This document shows positions 1 through 5,966 of a DNA stretch of 6,470 nt, piece after piece. Positions within the stretch are counted from its first letter, which is position 1. Every line of letters begins with the position of its first letter. A program made the translations under genes and the position numbers. The stretch comes from JAIBBG01 sp043748015 (GTDB lineage Bacteria > Bacteroidota > Bacteroidia > Flavobacteriales_D > Sanyastnellaceae): positions 1 through 6,470 of the forward strand of contig JAYTOA010000201.1 in the NCBI GenBank assembly GCA_043748015.1. Reading direction: 5' to 3'. The notes below the pieces were generated by a model. That model searched no databases and was not told the DNA's origin. It saw only the letters and a list, made by a program, of their open reading frames with translations.

Positions 1-150
1 ATGGGCCAGGTTGTTCTTGAAGAACTTCCGGGTGTGATTACCGGTCAGCGAATTGTAAGTTTGAATACTTCAGCACTTTCCTCAGGAATTTATTACCTGA
101 CTATTAGCAATGGCAGATCTTTGCAGTCAAGAGTTGTCTCTATTAAGTGA
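1..150 (+). CDS. C-terminal end of a T9SS-exported protein (5' partial)
   Basis: Frame 1 is open from the window edge to a TGA at 148-150, giving 49 residues. They match the last part of a type A T9SS sorting domain: a GQVV turn at the start, then LNTSALSSGIYYLTI (residues 21-35), and a basic end, SRVVSIK. In this family the 'L.SGIYYL.I..G' strand and the Lys/Arg-rich terminus are what the outer-membrane translocon recognises before the tail is cut off and the cargo is released or anchored to lipopolysaccharide. The ATG at base 1 is very probably an internal Met, because 'xMGQVV' normally sits mid-domain after a 'YD' strand, so the real start lies upstream. The function of the cargo cannot be read from this fragment. 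A strong terminator follows 36 bases after the stop. Confidence in a T9SS tail is high; the identity of the protein is unknown. Confidence 0.8.
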   Translation: MGQVVLEELPGVITGQRIVSLNTSALSSGIYYLTISNGRSLQSRVVSIK

Positions 151-186
151 GCAAGATTATCTTTTTCGAAATAGAATTTTTTATAG

Positions 187-222
187 AAACCCCTTCCGTT
201 AATTAACGGAAGGGGTTTTCCT
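187..222 (+). terminator. Rho-independent terminator after the first gene
   Basis: Bases 187-218 form a perfect 32-base palindrome. A GC-rich core CCCCTTCCG pairs with CGGAAGGGG around an AATT centre, flanked by AAA/TTT, and the 3' side runs into TTTTCCTTTT. The position directly behind the stop at 150 fits termination of that gene. Because the A-run and T-run are symmetric it could also work on the other strand, although no minus-strand gene ends here. Confidence 0.85.
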
Positions 223-279
223 TTTCAATACTTGTGTGCATTTTGGAAAAGAATAATTTTTTCTACTTGTGACATCTTC

Positions 280-287
280 TATATTTG
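280..287 (+). promoter_or_regulatory. Bacteroidota -7 promoter element for the SprB-repeat gene
   Basis: TATATTTG at 280-287 matches the Bacteroidota primary-sigma -7 consensus TAnnTTTG exactly and lies 44 bases upstream of the ATG at 332, leaving a plausible leader of about 35-40 bases. The usual TTG box about 19-20 bases further upstream is not present: the nearest TTG (267-269) is only 10 bases away, so the call rests on the -7 element alone. No purine-rich Shine-Dalgarno stands before the ATG, which is usual in this phylum. Confidence 0.5.
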
Positions 288-331
288 GCCATTCAAACCA
301 TAATTAATCGGATCCAAAACCATTTTTACTC

Positions 332-3103
332 ATGAAGAGAGCACTACTTTTTCTTACTGCTATTATAGGAGTTGCATGTTCGAGTCTGGCGCAAGTAACT
401 AGTATTTCTGTTGAAACTTTTTATACAGATAATGGGACTGTAGCAGGATATCCAGCGGGTCATACCACTTATAGAGTATATGCCAATACCACGAATACTA
501 CTGACCGCGTTGCAGTTGTTTCAGGTGATGCGAATTCACCTCTTGTGTTGAACGTTGGCGGTCAGGGAATCTGGAATCACCCGAATGGCTTCGTTACCGG
601 CGATCTTACCAACTGCGGCACTTTTAGTATTATTCCTGCATTGGAATATGATTCTTATGTTTCTGTTGGATACACTTGTGATGACGATGGAAGTTTTCAA
701 GGGATGTACAATTTGGAAGATTCGAATCAGCCTTGGCAGGCACAAATGTTCAATACCGCTCCATATGGTATGGGTAACGTAATTGTTAACTCTGTTGTGG
801 GTGCTACTTGGTTCGTACTTACTGATAATGTGCACTCACAAAGTGGAGCATCCAATAAAGTGCTTCTTGCGCAGATTACAACGGATGGTGACATCTGTGG
901 AATTTTCAATTTACAGGTTTTCCCAAACTATTCCGGCCCAGGAAGCCCTTATGTGCTTCAAAACGGTTTGCAATTTGGAATTCAGGATTGCGGAACACAG
1001 GGTTGTACAAATGTTGCTGCGTTGAATTTCAATGCAGATGCTGATTTTGACAATGGTCTTTGCATCTTCCCTTGCAATTTGTCGTTCAATAACGTTGTAT
1101 CTATTAGTCCAACTTGTGCCAATTTGAATAACGGCTCCATTCAATTTGCAGGCACGGGTAATCAAAGTATTGTACAGCACATGATTAACTCCAGCAATTT
1201 GGGATTGGCCGGAATGAATGGTGTAACTCAAAATGCTTTAGGTAACGGAACTTATACTTTAAGTATTCATGATACGAGATTTGATAATCCGAATTTGAAT
1301 CCCGGAAATATTTACGGTACTTGTACAGTTACTCAAACTGTTACATTGAATACAGCTACTTTATTTATGACCTCAAGTACAACTACTAATGTAACTTGTA
1401 ATGACGCTGCTGACGGTTGTGTTTCAACCAATACTGCGAATTATGGCGGTGGAACTGGCGCTCTCTCATTTAAAATCTACACCAACGCCAATGTTGCTGT
1501 GCAAGATGGAAATGGTGCTGATCTGGTTCTTACAGCTCCAGAATATTGTGGACTTGGCGGAGGAACTTTCCATTTTGTTGTTACAGACGCTAACGGATGT
1601 ACAGCGAATGGAGCAAACTTTACTATCGTGAATCCTTCGACGCTTACTCTATTTGAGGGCGCTGAATTAGCTGCTAGTTGTTTCAATAGCGATGATGCAA
1701 CTCAAGTGTTAACATGGTCAGGTGGAACTGACGATGTTGATTTCAGTTTCGTGGAAGGTGGTCCTTATGACATCGAAGGAAATCCTACCAATGTCGTATT
1801 GAATACCCTAACTCCTGGATCTTACACGTTGTACGCTGCGGATATCAACGGTTGCACTGCTTCACTTATGTTCTCAGTTTCCGGTGGACCGGCAATCACT
1901 GTTGCTCCAAGCGTTACGCACCCTACTTGCAATGGCGATACTGATGGTTCGATTGCAATTATGGCCGGCGGTGGTACTGGTACTCTTACTTTTAGTTTTG
2001 ACTGTGAGAATTTTTCTTCGATTGCTTCAATGTCTGACTTGGCAGATGGTACATATACTATATGTGTTAGAGATGCAAACGACTGTGTTGCATCACAAGA
2101 CGTTGTAGTTGTTGAGCCGGGAATGCTTGATGCAACGGCTACAGCTTCAGATATTTCCTGCAACGGACAAACTGACGGAATGATAACTGTTTCGCCTTCG
2201 GGAGGAACAATGCCATATGCATTCTCAACTGATGACGTTAATTACACCCCATCTCCTGTTATCAGCGGATTGGGTGCAGGTACATATGATGTGCATTTGT
2301 CTGATGCCAATGGTTGTCATGTAATGATTGCTGATGCAGCAATGATAGTTGAACCGGCTGTTCTTGCTTCTTCTGCTGTCGGAACTAGTGTTGCTTGTAA
2401 TGGTGATTGCAACGGTCAGCTCTTGATGACTACGACTGGTGGTACACCTGCTTTCTCTTATAGCATCAACGGAGCTCCTGCTTCAACAGCCAATCCAATC
2501 ATTGGTCTCTGCCCTGGAAGTTATACGGTTGTAGTTTCTGATAGTCAAGGTTGCCAAACAACTACCGCTGCAGTCGAAATAGCTGAACCTGCTGTGTTGA
2601 CCATTGTTGGACTTGTTGCCAATCCAATTGATGTAGATCCAGGAGGAAACGATCCATATACAGTTACCGGTGGTACTGCACCACTTCAATATTCATGGAC
2701 GAACAGCAATAATGTTGTTGTTTCTAATACTCAGAACTTGCCTGCACTTACTGGTGCAAATGATGGTACTTATACTGTGACTGTTACTGACGCAAACGGC
2801 TGTGTAGCCACTCAGGCAATCATTGTAAGTGGCATTGGCGAACTTGGTCATGAGTATTCAATTGCTCTTTATCCTAATCCAAACGATGGATTATTTGTTA
2901 TCAATATCATCGGTTTGAAAGGTGAGAAGATGAACTATTCAGTGATAGACGCCAATGGTCGCGTTGTATTCGCAAAAGAACTAGGTAATGTGAGTGGGAC
3001 ACGTATCGAGAATATTGATATGAGCGATGCCGCTGCAGGAATTTACCATGTTCAATTTATTATGGGCAGTGAATTGCACAGCATGCGTTTTGTCAAGAAC
3101 TAA
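332..3103 (+). CDS. Large secreted SprB-repeat protein with T9SS sorting domain
   Basis: This encodes 923 residues. A Sec signal peptide is clear: MKR, a hydrophobic stretch to about residue 17, and a likely cut near SLAQ (residue 21). Residues 22 to about 220 form a domain I cannot assign; it is rich in Gly, Thr, Asn and aromatics and has a few scattered Cys. Residues 224-244 carry the Bacteroidota surface motif GCTNVAALNF...DNGLC, a degenerate form of 'GCxDxxAxNYxxxAxxDDGSC'. From about residue 262 to 836 there are roughly seven repeats resembling SprB repeats: each opens near a Cys (often CNGxxDG), has a 'GGTxxxxxS' strand, then 'GTYTxxVxDANGC', and often ends in VEP/AEP. The last 80 or so residues are a type A T9SS domain with YPNPNDG, a VIDANGR turn, AAGIYHVQF and the basic end FVKN. 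SprB of Flavobacterium is a motility adhesin, but these repeats occur in many surface proteins, so gliding is not implied. The likely role is a cell-surface or released adhesin or structural protein. The gene is monocistronic, with its own promoter and terminator. Confidence 0.93.
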   Translation: MKRALLFLTAIIGVACSSLAQVTSISVETFYTDNGTVAGYPAGHTTYRVYANTTNTTDRVAVVSGDANSPLVLNVGGQGIWNHPNGFVTGDLTNCGTFSIIPALEYDSYVSVGYTCDDDGSFQGMYNLEDSNQPWQAQMFNTAPYGMGNVIVNSVVGATWFVLTDNVHSQSGASNKVLLAQITTDGDICGIFNLQVFPNYSGPGSPYVLQNGLQFGIQDCGTQGCTNVAALNFNADADFDNGLCIFPCNLSFNNVVSISPTCANLNNGSIQFAGTGNQSIVQHMINSSNLGLAGMNGVTQNALGNGTYTLSIHDTRFDNPNLNPGNIYGTCTVTQTVTLNTATLFMTSSTTTNVTCNDAADGCVSTNTANYGGGTGALSFKIYTNANVAVQDGNGADLVLTAPEYCGLGGGTFHFVVTDANGCTANGANFTIVNPSTLTLFEGAELAASCFNSDDATQVLTWSGGTDDVDFSFVEGGPYDIEGNPTNVVLNTLTPGSYTLYAADINGCTASLMFSVSGGPAITVAPSVTHPTCNGDTDGSIAIMAGGGTGTLTFSFDCENFSSIASMSDLADGTYTICVRDANDCVASQDVVVVEPGMLDATATASDISCNGQTDGMITVSPSGGTMPYAFSTDDVNYTPSPVISGLGAGTYDVHLSDANGCHVMIADAAMIVEPAVLASSAVGTSVACNGDCNGQLLMTTTGGTPAFSYSINGAPASTANPIIGLCPGSYTVVVSDSQGCQTTTAAVEIAEPAVLTIVGLVANPIDVDPGGNDPYTVTGGTAPLQYSWTNSNNVVVSNTQNLPALTGANDGTYTVTVTDANGCVATQAIIVSGIGELGHEYSIALYPNPNDGLFVINIIGLKGEKMNYSVIDANGRVVFAKELGNVSGTRIENIDMSDAAAGIYHVQFIMGSELHSMRFVKN
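1106..2830 (+). repeat. Tandem SprB-like protein repeats inside the large gene
   Basis: These are repeats at the protein level, too diverged to be near-identical in DNA. The opening Cys falls at residues 262, 356, 450, 533, 610 and 689, and a seventh unit begins near 769 without that Cys. Spacings are 94, 94, 83, 77, 79 and about 80 residues. Units 2 to 7 carry a second Cys in 'D(A/I)N(G/D)C' or 'DSQGC' near their ends, so a pair of Cys per unit is typical. Units 4-6 are the best match to the CNGxxDG opening; units 1-3 are longer and more diverged; unit 7 keeps only the second half well. Confidence 0.8.
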
Positions 3104-3122
3104 TCGAAAGATCAAATAATCT

Positions 3123-3155
3123 AAAAGGCTGTCCGTATGGGCAGCCTTTTTTTTT
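3123..3155 (+). terminator. Terminator between convergent genes
   Basis: AAAAGGCTGTCC (3123-3134) pairs with GGGCAGCCTTTT (3139-3150) around a GTAT loop, with one G-T pair, and is followed by an unbroken run of nine T from 3147 to 3155. It begins 20 bases after the stop of the SprB-repeat gene. Read on the minus strand it also follows the dioxygenase stop at 3172, and ends in TTTT, so it probably serves both convergent genes, more strongly in the plus direction. Confidence 0.9.
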
Positions 3156-3171
3156 GAAGTTGCAAATTGCA

Positions 3172-3762
3172 TTATTCATTTAGCATCCAACCTGTGATGC
3201 TCATTCTCTTTTGAGTTGTAACAAGGACTTCATGCTCCTTCTCACTGAGGAATACAACGAGTCGACCCGCTTCAGGCCCGACATCAAACGAATTTTCTTC
3301 ATCTTCATAAATTCTCAATTGCCCGCCGTGATCTTCTTTCCAGTTTTCATTGAGATAAAAAACAAATGAGACTATACGCGGTGAACTTTTGTGATGACGG
3401 TCTACGTGTTTCTTGTAGAATGTTCTCTCGGGATAAATAGCGTAATGACACTCATACTCTTTGATGCCCATGTAAAATAACCTGTTAAACTGGCGCATCA
3501 GATCCGTGATTTTTTCTATGAAAAGTGTCGTTGCCGGAGGTGCTTTTTCCGGTTCTATCCAAAGAATAAAATCCCCTCGTTCATTTGAATCAATTCGAAA
3601 TTCTTCTTGCTTGCCAATTCCTGCTTTTCTGAACAAGGAACTATTTTGTAGTGAAAGCATTTCACTTCGGACCATTTTCGTTTGTGCTTCATTCAGGAAT
3701 TCATCAAAAATGAAATAGCCTTTTGATTCGAATTGATTGGGAAATTCATCCGGAATTTTCAT
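3172..3762 (-). CDS. Fe(II)/2-oxoglutarate-dependent dioxygenase, prolyl-4-hydroxylase (SM-20/EGLN-like) type
   Basis: This encodes 196 residues with no signal peptide, so it should be cytoplasmic. The double-stranded beta-helix fold is indicated by the expected facial triad in the right order: H119-V-D121 in FYKKHVDRH, the distal H177 in EKEHEV, and R186 in KRMSITGW, the residue that should bind the 2-oxoglutarate carboxylate. Other family marks are Y103/Y107 before the first strand, the 'RIVSFVFYLNE.W' strand (129-141), 'GGQLRIY' (146-152) and 'PEAGRLVVF' (163-171). The family couples oxidative decarboxylation of 2-oxoglutarate to hydroxylation of a substrate, in bacterial relatives often a proline in a protein such as elongation factor Tu; the substrate here is unknown. 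Length is typical of a stand-alone catalytic domain. It lies 163 bases downstream of the cytochrome gene on the same strand; I see neither a clear terminator nor a CAAAnnTA-type promoter (reverse-strand -7) in that gap, so read-through is possible but not shown. Confidence 0.88.
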   Translation of the reverse strand: MKIPDEFPNQFESKGYFIFDEFLNEAQTKMVRSEMLSLQNSSLFRKAGIGKQEEFRIDSNERGDFILWIEPEKAPPATTLFIEKITDLMRQFNRLFYMGIKEYECHYAIYPERTFYKKHVDRHHKSSPRIVSFVFYLNENWKEDHGGQLRIYEDEENSFDVGPEAGRLVVFLSEKEHEVLVTTQKRMSITGWMLNE

Positions 3763-3925
3763 TGGCGAAAAGTAACATCACTTACTAACTAATTTTACAT
3801 CAGTTACGCTTTGTTAACCGAGTGAATCTGTAATCGTTCCGTGTCTGAATTCGAATTCGTAGTTCTGGCTCAATTGAAATATTGTCAACGCATGACCAAT
3901 CACAGAGCGCACGATTCCAATCAGG

Positions 3926-5842
3926 TTACTTCTGAATCACTCTTTCTACCTGATAATTTCCAGTCTCATTTCTGAAAACCATCACATAAGCGCCTTTAGC
4001 CAATTGAAGCGATAGAGATTGATTGCCAGGTGCCAATTTGCGAGAATCCACCAGTCGTCCATTTAAATCGTAAACCTCGAGTGAAGCAGAAGTGTATAAC
4101 AACATTGACTGAAGCCCATTCAAAGTTTGTGTGATTCGCACAATGGGTTTTTTGTTATGCGCATCTTGGCCAACATAAGCATCTACGACCGTGTTGGATG
4201 TTTTCATCAATACAGGTGAACGATCTGCAATGTTGAACATGGAGCTGAATGTATTGATTTCGGGAGTTGAAGTATTGAAAAGATCTGTGAGCCAAATTGG
4301 CGGTATGCTTTGATAATACACATCTACTTTCACGCTCAATTCACCATCAAATGAATTGGTAGGAACGCGATAGTGAATGATATCACTTCCGCTGCCTTCC
4401 AGAGGATCAAAATTGAAATCCGAATCTGGCGTATTCAACACAATGGCAGTCGTGTCGTAAACATTGCTGGCAGTTGTGAAACCGGTGGGCACAAGTCGAT
4501 TGTCCTTGAGATGCGTATATCCTTGTGTCAAAACCGTTGTTCGTTGCGAATTCACGTCGCCCATTACCATCTCGTATATCTGTACCTGCTCTTCGGATTG
4601 GATAATGTTGTGATGCAATTCGTACGGTGTACTCTCCGATGTCAGAAAATAATTACTGTCGAAACCGCCGCTTCGAAAAATTTCGTTGCCATTATTCTCC
4701 GTTGCAACGAAATGCACACTCATTCTTCGCGATGGATATCCGCTGGGTAGTTTGTGTCCGGCCGTATTGCGAAGTTTTACATCAAAGTACAAAGTATCAG
4801 CAGTGCGGTTAATAGTTGAAACCTGAAGCTGAAGGCTTTTGTTTATCAAGTTATCATTGGTTGCTGCTATTGTTTTATTGAAAGCTTGCTCGCCGGCAAA
4901 AATTCCCAGCGCCTCATGATTATCGCGCATCAATCCGAGCATCAATGTATTTCCGCCTGCCATTGTATGAAGCGCAAAACTGTCGCGAGGCGTCGTTGCA
5001 AATCCTGCAGAAAGAATCACTTCTTCACCAGCAAGTTTTGGCAGATGGCAACTTTGACAACTGATGTTATCAGCAGAATAGCTACTGTTGAGCCATTCAT
5101 GCCAGGTGGCTTGTTCTACAAATTCATCGCCTGTGTGATTGCCGGCAAGATCTATTGTAGGCGTTACAAGTGAGTGGCATGAAGCACATAACTTGCTGTC
5201 ACTGGTGTGGCTCGAATATTCTGGAATGTAGCCGGTGTATTCTGCCATCGGCGAAATCAATGGACTTGTGTATTGGCCAAAAGCGAAATGATCCGGATCG
5301 AAAATGAGTTGACCTGTATGCATGGCTACCTCGGGCTGTGGAGCTTGACGATGGCATGCGAGACAACTTACACCATCAAGCGCAACACTGTCCTGAAGCA
5401 TGTCTTGCATGCTGTAATCCGGAATGCCATGAAGCAATGCGGCGTACCGTCCCATTGGTGCGTGACACTTTGTGCATGTTCCTTCGATTTCCATTTGATG
5501 TTGCGGATTAACAAAAACTTCATGACTCACTTTTGCTCTCCAATATGGATCCCGTGCAGAATTGGCCATCATCGTGCTGCTCCAGTCCGTTATCACATTG
5601 ATATCAGTTCCTTCACCATCAACACTTGCGATTCCCTCAGGGTCTGTCCCATGACAATGATCACAATTCCCGGAACTGAGAAATTCTTCATTGGCACCTT
5701 CATAAAGTGAATCAAGAATAGCGGAACGAAAATTTTGTTTTGTGCATTCTTTTTCTCTACCGGAGAGTGGTCTCATCTGAACATAAAGGACCATAAAGAT
5801 TCCCATGCAGATAAAAAGAAGAATGCTTTTGGAAATTCGCAT
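3926..5842 (-). CDS. Penta-heme c-type cytochrome with C-terminal T9SS-like sorting domain
   Basis: This encodes 638 residues. Residues 5-21 are a strongly hydrophobic N-terminal segment (signal peptide or anchor; no tidy small-x-small cleavage site, and Cys12 lies mid-segment). Five CxxCH haem-attachment motifs occupy the first half: CDHCH 60-64, CTKCH 123-127, CLACH 160-164, CASCH 219-223 and CQSCH 262-266. Many extra His could be distal ligands. This spacing resembles multihaem cytochromes of the c554-like superfamily. Residues about 335-560 lack haem sites and look beta-rich; they contain NTAGHKLPSGYPSRR (359-373), a 'GHxxPSG' motif common after the haem region in such proteins. Residues about 565-638 resemble a T9SS type A tail: LEVYDLNGRLV (588-598), LAKGAYVMVF (614-623) and the basic end VERVIQK, but the usual YPNP opening is absent. 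The inferred role is electron transfer at the cell surface or in the periplasm; the redox partner is unknown. The start ATG at 5842 directly precedes the hydrophobic segment. The terminator at 5909-5944 separates it from the upstream DUF1573 gene, so it should have its own promoter. Confidence 0.9.
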   Translation of the reverse strand: MRISKSILLFICMGIFMVLYVQMRPLSGREKECTKQNFRSAILDSLYEGANEEFLSSGNCDHCHGTDPEGIASVDGEGTDINVITDWSSTMMANSARDPYWRAKVSHEVFVNPQHQMEIEGTCTKCHAPMGRYAALLHGIPDYSMQDMLQDSVALDGVSCLACHRQAPQPEVAMHTGQLIFDPDHFAFGQYTSPLISPMAEYTGYIPEYSSHTSDSKLCASCHSLVTPTIDLAGNHTGDEFVEQATWHEWLNSSYSADNISCQSCHLPKLAGEEVILSAGFATTPRDSFALHTMAGGNTLMLGLMRDNHEALGIFAGEQAFNKTIAATNDNLINKSLQLQVSTINRTADTLYFDVKLRNTAGHKLPSGYPSRRMSVHFVATENNGNEIFRSGGFDSNYFLTSESTPYELHHNIIQSEEQVQIYEMVMGDVNSQRTTVLTQGYTHLKDNRLVPTGFTTASNVYDTTAIVLNTPDSDFNFDPLEGSGSDIIHYRVPTNSFDGELSVKVDVYYQSIPPIWLTDLFNTSTPEINTFSSMFNIADRSPVLMKTSNTVVDAYVGQDAHNKKPIVRITQTLNGLQSMLLYTSASLEVYDLNGRLVDSRKLAPGNQSLSLQLAKGAYVMVFRNETGNYQVERVIQK

Positions 5843-5873
5843 TTGGATAAGTGAAATCGAAAGTTGTGTGGTG

Positions 5874-5881
5874 GAAATTTA
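5874..5881 (-). promoter_or_regulatory. Possible -7 element for the cytochrome gene
   Basis: Read on the minus strand, TAAATTTC at 5881-5874 matches seven of eight positions, counting the two free ones, of TAnnTTTG (final G replaced by C). It lies 31 bases upstream of the ATG at 5842 and downstream of the preceding terminator, where a promoter is expected. No TTG is seen at the proper upstream spacing. It is weak and offered only as the best candidate in the 66-base interval. Confidence 0.25.
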
Positions 5882-5908
5882 GTAATAACCTGAGTTCGTC
5901 ATACTCAT

Positions 5909-5944
5909 AAAAACAAAAACCCTTCGAAATCTTCGAAGGGTTTT
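5909..5944 (-). terminator. Rho-independent terminator after the DUF1573 gene
   Basis: On the minus strand AAAACCCTTCGAA (5944-5932) pairs perfectly with TTCGAAGGGTTTT (5928-5916) around a three-base loop, a 13-pair stem, followed by TGTTTTT. It begins 22 bases after the stop at 5967. It separates the DUF1573 gene from the cytochrome gene that follows on the same strand, so these two are probably not one operon. Confidence 0.87.
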
Positions 5945-5966
5945 GAATGATTTTAAATTGTGATGA

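Noticed and set aside
267..269. TTG as a -33 box for the promoter at 280-287
   Set aside because: The gap to TATATTTG is only 10 bases, whereas about 19-20 is expected for the Bacteroidota sigma factor.
911..1231. A 106-codon minus-strand open frame inside the SprB-repeat gene
   Set aside because: It is antisense to a confidently identified coding region, with no domain or plausible upstream signals.
1822..2163. A 113-codon minus-strand open frame inside the repeat region
   Set aside because: It is the antisense of the Gly/Thr/Asp-rich repeats. It shows low-complexity sequence and no family resemblance.
1106..2830. Regularly spaced similar segments that could suggest a DNA repeat array or CRISPR
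   Set aside because: Similarity is at the protein level only, with units of about 230-280 bases all in one continuous reading frame. There are no short identical repeats with unique spacers.
3847..3858. The palindrome GAATTCGAATTC between the cytochrome and dioxygenase genes
   Set aside because: At 12 bases with no loop and no T-run it is too weak for a terminator, and there is no second copy to suggest an operator; it is compatible with chance in AT-rich DNA.
4373..4750. A 125-codon plus-strand open frame opposite the C-terminal half of the cytochrome
   Set aside because: It is a shadow of the real gene with no domain, and its start is not preceded by any promoter-like element.
5207..5710. 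A 167-codon plus-strand open frame opposite the cytochrome gene, rich in Cys and His
   Set aside because: It lies wholly antisense to a protein with five haem motifs and a coherent fold. Its Cys/His content and length are by-products of the complementary codons; it has no recognisable domain.
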